Positions 26,174 through 36,411 are shown, counted from the first letter of the stretch. The stretch is DNA of 64,000 nt from Clostridium estertheticum (GCF_026650985.1 NZ_CP086239.1:434001-498000); one strand, 5' to 3'. The notes: generated by a model from the sequence alone, not told the origin. A program made the numbers and translations.

Positions 26174-26560
26174 ATGGTAGAAATAATTATACAATATATA
26201 TTAATAGTGCTTTTAGTAATGGGACTTGCTTATTTAGCTTATTTATTAAAGGATAAAGATAGTAATTTAAAAGATGATTATTTTGGGTTTGCTTCTGTAA
26301 TACTTGGATCTTTAACTACCAGTGAATCTACACCCGAAAATGCAAAGACAATTCTTAGAATTATTTCACAAGTTGTACAAAATATAGAAACAAACTATAG
26401 AAATAGCGATAATGCCCTTAAAGAAGAGAAAGCTATTCAATTAGCTAAAGATGCTACTAGTTTATTAGGGTTTAAAAAAAATATAGATGGTGAAAGTTTA
26501 AAATATCTAATAAGAGTAGCGGCGGCATTATTGCCAGCAACTAATAAAATGATTAAGTAA
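26174..26560 (+). CDS. Membrane-anchored helical protein, function unknown (holin-LLH-like)
   Basis: A 128-residue protein with one N-terminal membrane segment (about residues 3-25) followed by charged helices. The layout loosely resembles phage holins of the LLH type, but no phage genes are near and the similarity is only one of form. GGAGGGG (26161-26167) fits the ATG at 26174; a GTG three bases upstream is too close. It has its own terminator, so it is a single-gene unit. Confidence 0.6.
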   Translation: MVEIIIQYILIVLLVMGLAYLAYLLKDKDSNLKDDYFGFASVILGSLTTSESTPENAKTILRIISQVVQNIETNYRNSDNALKEEKAIQLAKDATSLLGFKKNIDGESLKYLIRVAAALLPATNKMIK

Positions 26561-26590
26561 GGTGGGGGCAAAAATTAAAGTAAACTACGT

Positions 26591-26632
26591 ATTGGCCGGC
26601 AGAAAAGTTTTAATTTGCTGGTCAATATTTTT
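26591..26632 (+). terminator. Intrinsic terminator
   Basis: ATTGGCCGGCA (26591-26601) pairs with TGCTGGTCAAT (26616-26626), with two G-T wobbles, followed by ATTTTTCT. It ends the small membrane-protein gene. Confidence 0.8.
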
Positions 26633-26677
26633 CTATAAAATCGGGTGAAAATGATATAAAAGAATAAAACTATTCTT

Positions 26678-26708
26678 AAAAATAGAAACTAACGTTCTAT
26701 TTTTTTAT
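26678..26708 (+). terminator. Second hairpin with T tail
   Basis: AAAAATAGAA (26678-26687) pairs with TTCTATTTTT (26695-26704), followed by more T. It is weaker and AT-rich, a back-up terminator just ahead of the parE promoter. Confidence 0.55.
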
Positions 26709-26717
26709 TAAAATCTC

Positions 26718-26746
26718 TTTACCTTTTGTGAATAAACATATAAAAT
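26718..26746 (+). promoter_or_regulatory. Sigma-A promoter for parE-parC
   Basis: TTTACC (26718-26723), 17 bases, TAAAAT (26741-26746). The start near 26753 leaves a leader of about 30 bases before the ATG at 26783. Confidence 0.5.
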
Positions 26747-26782
26747 AGCAAATGTATGATAAAATTTTACTGGAGGATTTTT

Positions 26783-28744
26783 ATGAGTTTTGAAAATGAA
26801 GAAATTCAAACATATGATGTAACAGACTTAACTTCTCTAGAAAAGCTAGAGCCTGTAAGGATAAGACCAGGCATGTACATAGGTTCTACAGGTAGCAAAG
26901 GCCTACATCATTGTATATGGGAAATATTAGATAACTCTATAGATGAGATAGCTAATGGCTATGGAGATAAAGCTAAAATAATATTAAATGAAGATAAAAG
27001 TGTTACTATTGTTGATAATGGTAGGGGTATTCCTACAGGAATACATCCTATAAAAAATAAATCTGGTGTAGAAATGGTGTTTACAGAACTTCACACTGGT
27101 GGAAAGTTTAATAATAAAAATTATAAAACTTCTGGTGGACTTCATGGTGTTGGAGCAGCGGTTGTAAATGCATTATCAGAATGGTTGATTGTTGAAATAA
27201 AACAAAAGGGAAAAATTTTCTCTCAAAGATTTGAATATTCATTTGATAAGGAGTTAAAAAGAATTATGCCAGGTACACCAGTAAGTAAGCTTGAGGTGAT
27301 TGGCCAGTCAAAAGAAACAGGTAGTAAAGTTACGTTTATGCCTGACAAGAGGGTGTTTACAACCCTTGACTTTAACTCGGATTTTATTGATGAAAGACTA
27401 CAAGAATTGGCTTTTCAAAATAAAGGAATTACGTTAGTGTTTATTGATAATAGAAAAGAAGGAAACGCTATAAAGGAATATCACTCAGATAGAGGATTAT
27501 TAGATTTTATTGACTATCTAAATGAGAGTAAGACCCTTCTGCATAAGGAACCAATATTTTTCCAAGGTGAAAAAGAAATAAATGGGATACAATTATACGG
27601 AGAAGTGTGTATGCAGTTTACTGATTCTACTACAGAATACATTGCTAGCTACGTTAACAATATACCGACTACAGAGTCTGGAACTCACGAGACCGGTTTT
27701 AAGACTGGTATGACAAGGGCTTTTAAAGATGGAGCTAAGAAACTTAATCTTTTGAAAGAGAAAGACAAGGATAAGGATTTTGAAGGTGACGATTTAAGAG
27801 AAGGAATGACTGCAATAGTTAGAATTAAAATAAGTAATCCAATCTTTGAAGGTCAAACTAAAAGCAAGCTAGGAAATAATGAGGCTTACAGCATGATGAA
27901 TGAGCTTTGTTATGTTAAAATTTTAGAATGGATAGAAGACAACAAAGACATGGCTACTAACATAATAAATAATGCCATTTCTGCTGCATCGAGAAGAGAC
28001 AAAATAAAAAAAATTAACGATGCTGAAAGAAAAAAGATAGGTAAGGGAGCATCACCTCTTGCAGGTAAAATTGCGGTATGCACATTAAAAAACTCAGAGT
28101 TTACAGAATTTATTGTGGTTGAAGGAGATTCAGCTGGTGGAAGTGCTAAGCAAGCTCGTGATAGGAGATTTCAAACTATAATGCCATCTAAGGGTAAAAT
28201 TATGAATACAGAAAAACAAAAGCTAGAAAATGTATTAGCTAGTGAAGAACTAAAAATATTCAATACTGCCATTGGAACAGGAGTACTCGAAAATTATAGT
28301 GAAAAAGAATTAAAATACGGCAAAATAATTATTTTAAGTGATGCAGATGTTGATGGATACCACATTAGAACATTATGGATGACTTTTATTTATAGATATA
28401 TGAGACCACTCATTGCGAATGGTCATCTTTATATGGGAATGCCACCACTTTATAAGGTTTATAAGGCTAGTAAGAATGGAGAAGTGGCTAAGTATGCATA
28501 TAGTGATGAGCAATTAGAAGAGACTAAAAAAGAAATCGGGAAAGGTGCGCTTATTCAAAGATATAAGGGACTTGGAGAAATGAACCCGGATCAACTTTGG
28601 GAAACTACGCTAAACCCAATTACGAGAACTCTTCAGCAAGTTACTATAGAAGATGCAGCAAAAGCTGAGAAAATGGTTTCACTTCTAATGGGAGATGTGG
28701 TTGCACCAAGAAAAAGTTACATGTATAAATATGCAGAGTTCTAA
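26783..28744 (+). CDS. parE: DNA topoisomerase IV subunit B (type IIA)
   Basis: A 653-residue GHKL ATPase subunit of a type IIA topoisomerase. The ATP site is shown by WEILDNSIDEIANG, VDNGRGIP and TSGGLHGVGAAVVNALS; the Toprim domain by VVEGDSAGGSAKQARDR and ILSDADVDGYHI. TGGAGGA precedes the ATG at 26783; upstream codons lack a site. It is followed by its partner subunit. ParE is preferred over GyrB because clostridial gyrBA normally lies near the origin with recF, but sequence alone does not fully separate them. Confidence 0.85.
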   Translation: MSFENEEIQTYDVTDLTSLEKLEPVRIRPGMYIGSTGSKGLHHCIWEILDNSIDEIANGYGDKAKIILNEDKSVTIVDNGRGIPTGIHPIKNKSGVEMVFTELHTGGKFNNKNYKTSGGLHGVGAAVVNALSEWLIVEIKQKGKIFSQRFEYSFDKELKRIMPGTPVSKLEVIGQSKETGSKVTFMPDKRVFTTLDFNSDFIDERLQELAFQNKGITLVFIDNRKEGNAIKEYHSDRGLLDFIDYLNESKTLLHKEPIFFQGEKEINGIQLYGEVCMQFTDSTTEYIASYVNNIPTTESGTHETGFKTGMTRAFKDGAKKLNLLKEKDKDKDFEGDDLREGMTAIVRIKISNPIFEGQTKSKLGNNEAYSMMNELCYVKILEWIEDNKDMATNIINNAISAASRRDKIKKINDAERKKIGKGASPLAGKIAVCTLKNSEFTEFIVVEGDSAGGSAKQARDRRFQTIMPSKGKIMNTEKQKLENVLASEELKIFNTAIGTGVLENYSEKELKYGKIIILSDADVDGYHIRTLWMTFIYRYMRPLIANGHLYMGMPPLYKVYKASKNGEVAKYAYSDEQLEETKKEIGKGALIQRYKGLGEMNPDQLWETTLNPITRTLQQVTIEDAAKAEKMVSLLMGDVVAPRKSYMYKYAEF

Positions 28745-28764
28745 CGAATATTTTAAAAGTCGTT

Positions 28765-28807
28765 ATCATCACATTAGGTGATGATGAACAGCACCGTAGG
28801 TGATGAT
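28765..28807 (+). promoter_or_regulatory. Alternative hairpins between parE and parC
   Basis: ATCATCAC (28765-28772) can pair with either of two identical GTGATGAT copies: 28778-28785 (five-base loop) or 28800-28807. The second copy ends two bases before the parC ribosome-binding site AGGAGG. The competing pairings could set how accessible parC is to ribosomes. Confidence 0.45.
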
Positions 28808-28824
28808 TTAGGAGGAATTTTTAA

Positions 28825-31731
28825 ATGGCAAAAAAAATTGAAATACCAAAAGATAATAATATAATAATGACACCAATTGAAGAAGCAATGCCAGATAATT
28901 ACCTCCCATATGCTGTTGAGGTTGCTAGGGAAAGAGCGCTTCCAGACGTGAGAGATGGTTTAAAACCAGTACATAGAAGGATTCTTTATGGCGCTTATAT
29001 GTTAAAAGCATTTCCAGATAAACCTTATTATAAATCAGCAAGAATTGTTGGAGATATTCTTGGTAAATACCATCCACATGGAGATAGCTCTGTTTATGGT
29101 GCAATGGTAATACTTGCTCAAGATTTCGCTACAAGGAAACCTTTGATAGATGGGCATGGAAATTGGGGAAGTCAAGATGGGGATAACGCTGCTGCTATGC
29201 GTTATACAGAGGCAAGACTTTCTCCTATTGCGCTTGAAATGATAAGGGATATTGATAAAGGCGTTGTGGAAATGGTAAACAACTATTCTGATACAGAGAA
29301 GGAACCATCAGTATTGCCATCGAGATATCCCAATTTGCTAGTTAATGGAACCTTTGGTATTGCAGTAGGGATAGCTACAAACATACCACCTCATAATTTA
29401 GGGGAGGTAATTGATGGGTTACTCGCTTATGCTGATAATAATGAAATTACAACAAAACAGCTTATGCAATATATTAAAGGACCAGATTTACCAACAGGTG
29501 GTATTCTCATTGGTAGAAATGCTATAGAATCTGCCTATGAGACTGGAGAGGGCAAGGTAACGTTACGTTCTAAAATGAAAATAGAGGTTTTAGAAAGTGG
29601 ACGACTAGGTATAGTTATTACAGAATTCCCATATAGGAAGAATAAGGCGAAATTACTCCAATCTATTTCTGATATGACAGCTGAAAAGAAGCATTTGAAA
29701 GCACTAGAGTCCATTGTAGATATTAGAGATGAATCCGATAGAACTGGACTTAGATCAGTTATTGAATTTAAGAAGTCTACAAATAGGGACATTGCGACAA
29801 AGGTGCTTAATTACTTAATGAAGAAAACAGAACTTCAATGCAACGTACCATTTAATATGGTAGCACTTGCCAATGGAAAACCTCAAACAATGAGTCTTAA
29901 AACTATTCTTAAACATTATTTAAATCACCAAAAGGATGTTGTGACTAGAAGGACTCAAATGGAACTTGAGGTCGCAAAAAACAGATTCCACATTATAGAG
30001 GGTTTTATTAAGGCTATAGATGTAATGGATGAAATTATTGTAACAATTAGAGGCTCAAAATCTAAAAAAGATGCTGGACAAAACCTCATAGCTAAGTTTG
30101 ATTTTACGCAAATTCAAGCTGAAGCGATATTAGAACTTATGTTATATAGGCTAACTGGACTAGAACTTAAAATATTTTTAAAGGAATATAAGAAGTTAGA
30201 AGGACTAATTAAGGGGTACAACAAAATTCTTGGAAGTGAGAAAGAACTTCTTAACGTGATAAGGACAGAAATTTTAGAAATTAAAGAAAAATATAATGAC
30301 CCAAGAAGAACTGAAATTATTGAAGATGATAGTGAAGCAAAAATAGAAGTTGAAGATATAATACTAGTCGAAGACATTATGATAACTTTATCTAATGATG
30401 GTTATATAAAGAGAGTTCCTATGAAATATTATAATAGGTCTAACGCAAATATTGATGACATTGAGTATAGAGAGGGAGACTTTAATGCATATTCAATTGG
30501 AACCAATACTAAAGAAACATTGATGATTTTTACTGATATAGGGAATGTTTATCAATTAAGAGGAGATTTAGTTCCAGAATATAAGTGGAAGGAAAAAGGA
30601 GAAAGACTGGATACACTTATTCGTGGAATGGATTTAACAAAAGAAAAAATTGTTGCTACTTTTTTACTAGGAGATTTATCATCAAGTAAGCAATTTATGT
30701 TTTTTACAAGCAAAGGAAATATTAAGAAAACATTTTTAGATAAATTTGTTACAAGTTATTCTAAATTATCTGCTTTAAAACTAAAAGAAAATGAAAAACT
30801 TATTGATATTAGGTTAATTGAGAAAAAAAGAAAAGAAGCTTATATAAAGATAATTACTAAAGAGGGTCTAGAATTTTCTATAGAGGAACCTAAACTTAAA
30901 GCCACTGATAGAAATGTAATTGGAACTCAGTTATTTAATCTAACATTAGGAGATGAAGTGGTAAAACTTGAATATACAAATGATTACGATTATAAAGAAT
31001 TTTATCTTAGTTTAAATGCAAAAGGTATTATAAAAATATCAAGTAGAAAGACTAATACAGAATTAAGCACATATACTAAATCAACAGCTACGTTACTAAT
31101 ATTTACGCAAAATGGATTAGTTCATAAATTACCTAGCTATATGGTTCAGAATATTAATATAAAGGGTACGGGCATAAATACTCTTCTTGATAATTTTAAT
31201 GCTTACGATAAAATAGCCCAGATAGTTTCTGTTGATAATTTTAATGAAGAAAAAAGCCTATACTTCTTTTCAAAGAAAGGAATTACAAAACGAACTAAAC
31301 TTAAAGAATTAGAAGGAGATTTCTATTCTACTTTGGTATATAAACTTAAAACAGAAGAAGATAAATTAATTTTTGTAAAAGTTAATGACGATAAGTTAGA
31401 CAAAGACATAATAATTGTAACTAAAAAAGCAATGTGTATAAGATTTAATGTAAATACAATTAATTTTATGGGCAAAAGCGCATCAGGGGTAAATGGAATA
31501 AGCTTAAAAGATAATGATGAAGTTATATTTGTAAATCTAATAGATGTAAAAACTGCGGAAGGATCAAATGATATAAATGACGAAAATTTAAGTTTGACGG
31601 TCAGTTCATCTGGTGGTGAAAATAAAATTATAAAACTCAATGATATAAATATTCAAAATAGGGCAGGTAAAGGAAAAAACTTAACTAGCTCCCTCCTAGA
31701 TGATTATATAGAAACTGTTACTTTAAAATAG
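28825..31731 (+). CDS. parC: DNA topoisomerase IV subunit A (type IIA)
   Basis: A 968-residue breakage-reunion subunit. The quinolone-pocket region is [13 protein letters not shown], the catalytic Tyr is in [11 protein letters not shown], and the N-terminal [17 protein letters not shown] is diagnostic. The C-terminal half carries repeated beta-pinwheel blades ([25 protein letters not shown]). A good AGGAGG precedes the ATG. It lies 80 bases after parE and works with it as an A2B2 tetramer to unlink daughter chromosomes. Confidence 0.88.
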   Translation: MAKKIEIPKDNNIIMTPIEEAMPDNYLPYAVEVARERALPDVRDGLKPVHRRILYGAYMLKAFPDKPYYKSARIVGDILGKYHPHGDSSVYGAMVILAQDFATRKPLIDGHGNWGSQDGDNAAAMRYTEARLSPIALEMIRDIDKGVVEMVNNYSDTEKEPSVLPSRYPNLLVNGTFGIAVGIATNIPPHNLGEVIDGLLAYADNNEITTKQLMQYIKGPDLPTGGILIGRNAIESAYETGEGKVTLRSKMKIEVLESGRLGIVITEFPYRKNKAKLLQSISDMTAEKKHLKALESIVDIRDESDRTGLRSVIEFKKSTNRDIATKVLNYLMKKTELQCNVPFNMVALANGKPQTMSLKTILKHYLNHQKDVVTRRTQMELEVAKNRFHIIEGFIKAIDVMDEIIVTIRGSKSKKDAGQNLIAKFDFTQIQAEAILELMLYRLTGLELKIFLKEYKKLEGLIKGYNKILGSEKELLNVIRTEILEIKEKYNDPRRTEIIEDDSEAKIEVEDIILVEDIMITLSNDGYIKRVPMKYYNRSNANIDDIEYREGDFNAYSIGTNTKETLMIFTDIGNVYQLRGDLVPEYKWKEKGERLDTLIRGMDLTKEKIVATFLLGDLSSSKQFMFFTSKGNIKKTFLDKFVTSYSKLSALKLKENEKLIDIRLIEKKRKEAYIKIITKEGLEFSIEEPKLKATDRNVIGTQLFNLTLGDEVVKLEYTNDYDYKEFYLSLNAKGIIKISSRKTNTELSTYTKSTATLLIFTQNGLVHKLPSYMVQNINIKGTGINTLLDNFNAYDKIAQIVSVDNFNEEKSLYFFSKKGITKRTKLKELEGDFYSTLVYKLKTEEDKLIFVKVNDDKLDKDIIIVTKKAMCIRFNVNTINFMGKSASGVNGISLKDNDEVIFVNLIDVKTAEGSNDINDENLSLTVSSSGGENKIIKLNDINIQNRAGKGKNLTSSLLDDYIETVTLK

Positions 31732-31740
31732 GAATATAAA

Positions 31741-31795
31741 AAAGACACAAACTAAAAGTTAAATAAAACTTAATTTTAGAGTGCCTTTTTTTTAT
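31741..31795. terminator. Bidirectional terminator between parC and gtrA
   Basis: Nested arms AAAG-x-CAC/GTG-x-CTTT and CTAAAA/TTTTAG form an AT-rich stem with T runs on both strands. It overlaps the 3' end of the convergent GtrA gene. Confidence 0.7.
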
Positions 31796-32243
31796 TGAAA
31801 ATAAAGAATTTATTAATAAAGAATCCAAGAAGACCTAATATTGTACAACCTATTATCATGGATATGTTAAGCCATAGATGATTTAAGTGAGCCATACTTC
31901 TATGGTGATGCAAAATATGAATTAAGGGATTCCTACGTGTTAAGTGTACTAAAATAAAGCTATTTAAAATCATACCCAAAAATAGTAAAGAGGAATATTG
32001 AAAGTAGGCATTTCTAGTTCCATTTTCTTTAAAAGTGTAATTTATATTTAAATAATAACCGCAAATTGAATAAATTAAAAATGCGATGAAGTTAAAAAGA
32101 AATAAAAATTTTCCATGGGTTATGCCAGTAGTATATGATAATATGTTTAATACAGCAATATCTATTACTGTATTGAAAGCACCAACTATAGAATACTTAA
32201 TAAATTGAGCTAGGGACTGATTTATTTTATTTTTATTGTTCAT
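31776..32243 (-). CDS. GtrA family membrane protein
   Basis: A 155-residue protein with four hydrophobic segments and the GtrA family pattern: FIKYSIVGAFNTVIDIAVLN at the N-terminus, FLIYSICGYYLNINYTF in the middle, and a final FFINKFFIFNKKK. GtrA proteins are thought to flip undecaprenyl-linked sugars or take part in wall polysaccharide decoration. An unusual His-rich stretch (HILHHHRSMAHLNHLW) lies in the loop before the last helices. It is convergent with parC and shares its terminator. Confidence 0.85.
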   Translation of the reverse strand: MNNKNKINQSLAQFIKYSIVGAFNTVIDIAVLNILSYTTGITHGKFLFLFNFIAFLIYSICGYYLNINYTFKENGTRNAYFQYSSLLFLGMILNSFILVHLTRRNPLIHILHHHRSMAHLNHLWLNISMIIGCTILGLLGFFINKFFIFNKKKAL

Positions 32244-32406
32244 ATAATATTTTTCTTAAATGAAATTTGTTTAAGAAATTAGTCACCACCTTTAAAAAGA
32301 GATATAATGAAATTATTTGCAATATTAGTAAGCCTATATTAGTGTACAACAAAACAAAATAAAATAAAACAAAAATATTTTAAAAAAAAGAAGCGAAGGT
32401 GAGCAT

Positions 32407-33663
32407 ATGGAAAAAATAAAGTTAATAAATGGTATAAAATTATTATATAAAAAAGCTGAAAATAATTTAACTTCTTTTACAATAGGGTTTGATGCAGGGG
32501 CAAATAGAGAGGAAAAAGAACATTTAGGAGTTGCTCATGTGGTAGAGCATATGCTTTTTAAGGGTACAAAAACACGCAGTGAATATGAAATAAATAAATT
32601 ATGCGATGAGACTTTTGGTTTTTGTAATGCAATGACTAACTATCCATACGTAGTATATTATGGCACCACTTTAGATGAGGATTTTGAAAAAGGATTTGAG
32701 ATTTACTCTGATATTCTTTTAAAGCCTTCTTTTAAAGATGAAGGGTTTTGTGAGGAAATAGAAGTGATTTGCGCCGAACTAAAAGAATGGAAGGATGATT
32801 CCAATCAATTTTGTGAAGATTCCATGTTTTATAATGGGTTTGAAAAGAGAAGGATTAAGGATCTAATTATAGGTACTGAGGAAAGTGTACGCTCTATTAC
32901 CATTAAGCAGATTAAGGATTTTTATGAAAAGTATTACACTGCTGATAATTGCGTAATAAGTGTAGTATCTTCTTTGGATCTTAGAGAAATTTTAAAAATA
33001 GTGGAGAAATGTATTGGTAATATGAAGGCTAAATTAGCCTCTGAAAAAGGCCTTATAGAAGAAACTTTAGAGAACAGGTACGAAAATAATAAACCAGGTA
33101 TCTATTATGAATATAGAGATGACTTGCAAGGTGCTAAAATTCAATATTGTTTCCCAATACATAATTTAACACCTAGAGAAGTTAGTGCGTTAAAACTATT
33201 TAACTTAGTTTTTGGAGATGGTACAAGCAGTATTTTGTATGATGAAGTAAGGACTAAGAGAGGTCTTGTTTATGATATAAGTAGTAAGATAAAAAATGAA
33301 ATAGGAATAAAACTTTTTACCATATCACTTGGAACTTCAAATGAAAATGCTTACAAGACTATAGAAATTATTAATTTTGAAATAAAAAAAGTTAAGGAAC
33401 TTAGAAACTTTTTTGATGAGGAATGTTTGCTAAAATTGTGTAAAAGTTACAAACTGCGTAGAATGGTAGCGCTCGAGAAATCTATTCAAACTAGTGTGAG
33501 CTTATGCGTATATGAAATTATGTATGAGGATGGTTTTGAGTTATTTTCTGAATTCGAAGTAATGAAAGACATTACAGATTTCGAGATAATGGATGTAGTA
33601 AACAAGGTTTTAGTTAATGCTACGGTGCAGGTTCTGATGCCAAATGTGGAAAGTAGGAGATAA
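32407..33663 (+). CDS. M16 family zinc peptidase
   Basis: A 418-residue insulinase-type (M16) peptidase. The inverted zinc motif HxxEH is HVVEHMLFKG near residues 48-52, and the third ligand Glu lies in EIEVICAELKEW. The C-terminal half shows the usual inactive repeat with the R/Y-type segment VFGDGTSSILYDEVRTKRGLVY. Length fits the half-size bacterial form that acts as a dimer. It is two bases from recJ, so both are probably co-transcribed, although a functional link is not obvious. Confidence 0.88.
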   Translation: MEKIKLINGIKLLYKKAENNLTSFTIGFDAGANREEKEHLGVAHVVEHMLFKGTKTRSEYEINKLCDETFGFCNAMTNYPYVVYYGTTLDEDFEKGFEIYSDILLKPSFKDEGFCEEIEVICAELKEWKDDSNQFCEDSMFYNGFEKRRIKDLIIGTEESVRSITIKQIKDFYEKYYTADNCVISVVSSLDLREILKIVEKCIGNMKAKLASEKGLIEETLENRYENNKPGIYYEYRDDLQGAKIQYCFPIHNLTPREVSALKLFNLVFGDGTSSILYDEVRTKRGLVYDISSKIKNEIGIKLFTISLGTSNENAYKTIEIINFEIKKVKELRNFFDEECLLKLCKSYKLRRMVALEKSIQTSVSLCVYEIMYEDGFELFSEFEVMKDITDFEIMDVVNKVLVNATVQVLMPNVESRR

Positions 33664-33665
33664 AT

Positions 33666-35435
33666 ATGGAGAAAAAGTGGTTACTAAGAAATACATCTAA
33701 AGATGTTATTTCACTCGCAAATAAATCAGGTGTAAGTCCAGTTGTAGCTAAGATTTTAATTAATAGAGGATTTGATAATGAAATAGACATAAGAAAATTT
33801 ATGAGGGCAAGTATAGATGATTTGTATGACCCTTTTTTAATGAAAGATATGGAAAAAGCTATAGATATAATAAAACTAGCAATAGAAAACAAAGAAAAAA
33901 TTGTTGTATATGGTGACTACGACGCCGATGGAGTTACGAGTACCGTTATAATGTATAAGGGATTAAGTCGTTCTGGGGCTAACGTAGAATATTACGTGCC
34001 AGATCGGGAACATGAGGGTTACGGTATAAATAGTGATAGGATAAGAAAACTAAATGATGAAGGTTTTAAAGTTGTTTTAACCTGCGATAATGGAATTGCA
34101 GCTATGGAGCAAGTGAAACTAGCAAAAGAATTAGGTATGATTGTTATAGTAACTGATCATCATGAGCTACAATTTGATGAAAATGAATCAGGGGAAAGAA
34201 CTTTTAAGTTACCACCAGCAGATGCTGTTATTAACCCAAAACAAAACGAATGTAAGTATCCATTTAAGAATTTATGTGGTGCCGGTATTGCTTTTAAATT
34301 TGTACAAGCATTATTTATAAAAATTGGGATTGATGTGAAATTTGCAAATGAATTTATAGAAATTGCAGGGATAGGAACTATTTGTGATGTGGTGGATTTA
34401 GTGGATGAGAATAGGATAATTGCTAAAAATGCCTTAGATATGTTAACTAATACAAAGAACCTTGGCTTAAGGTGTTTAAAGGAAATGTTAAGTATTAATG
34501 ATAAAGAGATTAAGTGTTATCACGTCGGTTTTCAAATAGGACCATGTATTAATGCTACTGGCAGGCTCGAATCTGCATCTATATCAGTTGAATTGCTCCT
34601 ATGTGAGGAAGAAAATAGAGCAAAAGAGCTTGCTAAAACTTTATTTGATCTTAATAAAAAAAGACAAGAAATGACTACAGAGAATGTGGAGGAGGTTATA
34701 GAACTTATACATAATTCCACTTTTAAGGGTGATAAAGTATTAGTAATCTATAAGGATACTATTCATGAGAGTATTGCAGGGATTGTAGCAGGGCGTGTTA
34801 GGGAAACTTTTAATGTGCCAACAATAATATTAACAAAAGGAAAAGAAACTCCTAAAGGTTCAGCAAGATCTATTAAAGAATATAATTTGTTTGAGGAATT
34901 AATAAAATGTAAAGAATTACTAGAAAAGTTTGGAGGCCATCCAATGGCAGCGGGTCTTTCAATAAAAGAAGAAAATATAGAAAAGCTAAGGCTAAAATTA
35001 AATCTTATTTGTACATTAACAGATGAGGATATAAAACCTAAGATAAGAATAGACCAGAGAATGCCCCTCGGTGAAATAAATTATGAAATGATAAACGAGT
35101 TAGAACAGCTAGAACCATTTGGTAAAGGAAATTCGTCACCTTTACTTGCTGAGAAAAATATTTCTATTTTAAAAATAGATATTTTAGGTAAAAATGCTAA
35201 CACAATAAAAATAAAGTGTGTGATACCGGGATTAAATAAGACTATTGATGGAATATTTTTTAATAGGGTAGATGAATTTATAGAAATGTTAAAAGATAGA
35301 TATGGAGAAGAACATATGAATTATCTAACAAACCCTAGAGGGATGAAATTAGACTTAATTTACTCACCTCAAATCAATGAGTATAATGGACGTAAATCTA
35401 TTCAACTTAAAATTTTAGAATTTAAACTTAGTTAA
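33666..35435 (+). CDS. recJ: Single-stranded-DNA exonuclease RecJ
   Basis: A 589-residue DHH-family 5'-3' exonuclease used in recombination and mismatch repair. Motif I is VVYGDYDADGVTSTV, motif III is VIVTDHHELQ, DHHA1 is seen as KFGGHPMAAGLS, and the C-terminal OB region includes LEQLEPFGKGN. Length is near the usual 560-800 of clostridial RecJ. It starts two bases after the M16 peptidase stop and ends at a perfect terminator. Confidence 0.93.
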   Translation: MEKKWLLRNTSKDVISLANKSGVSPVVAKILINRGFDNEIDIRKFMRASIDDLYDPFLMKDMEKAIDIIKLAIENKEKIVVYGDYDADGVTSTVIMYKGLSRSGANVEYYVPDREHEGYGINSDRIRKLNDEGFKVVLTCDNGIAAMEQVKLAKELGMIVIVTDHHELQFDENESGERTFKLPPADAVINPKQNECKYPFKNLCGAGIAFKFVQALFIKIGIDVKFANEFIEIAGIGTICDVVDLVDENRIIAKNALDMLTNTKNLGLRCLKEMLSINDKEIKCYHVGFQIGPCINATGRLESASISVELLLCEEENRAKELAKTLFDLNKKRQEMTTENVEEVIELIHNSTFKGDKVLVIYKDTIHESIAGIVAGRVRETFNVPTIILTKGKETPKGSARSIKEYNLFEELIKCKELLEKFGGHPMAAGLSIKEENIEKLRLKLNLICTLTDEDIKPKIRIDQRMPLGEINYEMINELEQLEPFGKGNSSPLLAEKNISILKIDILGKNANTIKIKCVIPGLNKTIDGIFFNRVDEFIEMLKDRYGEEHMNYLTNPRGMKLDLIYSPQINEYNGRKSIQLKILEFKLS

Positions 35436-35470
35436 TTATCTTTTGCAGATCTGAAATGTAAATAAACTAA

Positions 35471-35504
35471 TAAGGGCACATAGACTAAAATCTATGTGCC
35501 CTTA
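35471..35504. terminator. Bidirectional terminator after recJ
   Basis: A perfect 14-base stem, TAAGGGCACATAGA (35471-35484) with 35491-35504, and a six-base loop. It serves recJ on the + strand and the spore-protein gene on the - strand. Confidence 0.9.
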
Positions 35505-35526
35505 CTAATATTATTATTCTTTTAAA

Positions 35527-35709
35527 TTATAAATTTCTTTCATATTGTTCTACCATCTTTTTAACCATTTGTCCACCCACAGAACCACATTCTCTTGAAG
35601 TTAAGTCACCATTGTAATCTGTAAAGTTGACTCCTAATTCTTTTGCAGTTTCCATTTTGAATGAATATAATCCAGCTTTAGCTTCAGGTACTAATTGTCT
35701 GTTTGACAT
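35527..35709 (-). CDS. Alpha/beta-type small acid-soluble spore protein (divergent copy)
   Basis: A 60-residue SASP that coats DNA in the dormant spore and protects it from UV and heat. The core DLTSRECGSVGGQMVKKMV and the germination-protease site KMETAKELGV are clear. Unlike the other three copies it has a Cys where they have Asn (RECGS for RQNGS) and a one-residue gap near FTDYNGD. The ATG at 35709 suits the AAGGAGTG site; an upstream GTG overlaps it. Expected to be made in the forespore under sigma-G. Confidence 0.9.
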   Translation of the reverse strand: MSNRQLVPEAKAGLYSFKMETAKELGVNFTDYNGDLTSRECGSVGGQMVKKMVEQYERNL

Positions 35710-35739
35710 TTTAATCACTCCTTCTATAATTTATTTTGG

Positions 35740-35757
35740 TTATGATAGTATCTTGTG
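35740..35757 (-). promoter_or_regulatory. Conserved element upstream of spore-protein genes (copy 1)
   Basis: On the coding strand this reads CACAAGATACTATCATAA. An 18-base element differing at one position occurs at 36394-36411 upstream of another SASP gene, at a similar distance from its start. CATAAC resembles a sigma-G -10 (CATnnTA type), but I see no clean -35. Confidence 0.4.
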
Positions 35758-35847
35758 TAGAAATAAGAAATTTATAATAGAATATTAGAGGGAAATTAGG
35801 AAAGTAAAGTATTACAAATGAATATTTGTAAGTAAATCAAATAAAAA

Positions 35848-35884
35848 GGTTAAGAGGCATATGACTTGCATATACCTCTTAACC
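35848..35884 (-). terminator. Intrinsic terminator of the second spore-protein gene
   Basis: GGTTAAGAGG (35848-35857) pairs with CCTCTTAACC (35875-35884), with extra pairing of ATATG inside. On the - strand it is followed by TTTTT. Confidence 0.85.
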
Positions 35885-35900
35885 AATTTTAGAATTTTAA

Positions 35901-36086
35901 TTATAAATTTTTCTCGTACTGTTCAACCATTTTTTTAGTCATTTGTCCGCCTACTGATCCATTTTGTCTAGAAGTAAGGTCACCATTGTAACCTTCTTTT
36001 AAATCAACTCCAACTTCTTTAGCAGCTTCCATTTTAAATTTGTTTAAACCTGCTTTTGCTTGTGGTACTAATGTTTTATTTGCCAT
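35901..36086 (-). CDS. Alpha/beta-type small acid-soluble spore protein
   Basis: A 61-residue SASP. The DNA-binding core DLTSRQNGSVGGQMTKKMV and the protease-recognition region KMEAAKEVGV are intact. It differs from the copy at 36178 at a few positions (LKEGYNGD instead of LTDGYNGD; MTKKM instead of MVKKM). AAAGGAGTGAG precedes the ATG. It has its own terminator, so each copy appears to be a separate unit, which is normal for this family. Confidence 0.93.
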   Translation of the reverse strand: MANKTLVPQAKAGLNKFKMEAAKEVGVDLKEGYNGDLTSRQNGSVGGQMTKKMVEQYEKNL

Positions 36087-36177
36087 TGTTAACTCACTCC
36101 TTTTATAATTTATTTTTGTTGAAATAATTTGTTATTGAAAAACTTTGAATATACAAATCAACATATAAAAATTTAAA

Positions 36178-36363
36178 TTATAAGTTTTTTTCGTATTGTT
36201 CTACCATTTTTTTAACCATTTGTCCGCCTACTGATCCATTTTGTCTAGAAGTAAGATCGCCATTGTAACCATCTGTTAAATTAACTCCAACTTCTTGAGC
36301 AGCCTCCATTTTAAATTTGTTAAGACCTGCTTTTGCTTGTGGTACTAATGTTTTATTTGCCAT
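36178..36363 (-). CDS. Alpha/beta-type small acid-soluble spore protein
   Basis: A 61-residue SASP with all family features: KFKMEAAQEVGV (germination-protease site) and DLTSRQNGSVGGQMVKKMV (DNA-binding helix-turn-helix). Its last 45 residues are identical to the copy at 36471, pointing to recent duplication or gene conversion. AAAAGGAGTGA precedes the start, and the conserved 18-base element lies about 30 bases upstream. Confidence 0.93.
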   Translation of the reverse strand: MANKTLVPQAKAGLNKFKMEAAQEVGVNLTDGYNGDLTSRQNGSVGGQMVKKMVEQYEKNL

Positions 36364-36393
36364 TGTTAATCACTCCTTTTTAATATATTTTTG

Positions 36394-36411
36394 TTATGAT
36401 AATATCTTGTG
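36394..36411 (-). promoter_or_regulatory. Conserved element upstream of spore-protein genes (copy 2)
   Basis: Coding-strand CACAAGATATTATCATAA, matching the element at 35740-35757 in 17 of 18 positions. Likely part of the forespore (sigma-G) promoter. Confidence 0.4.

Noticed and set aside
26174-26560. A prophage holin
   Set aside because: No phage genes are nearby and the likeness is limited to one membrane segment plus helices.
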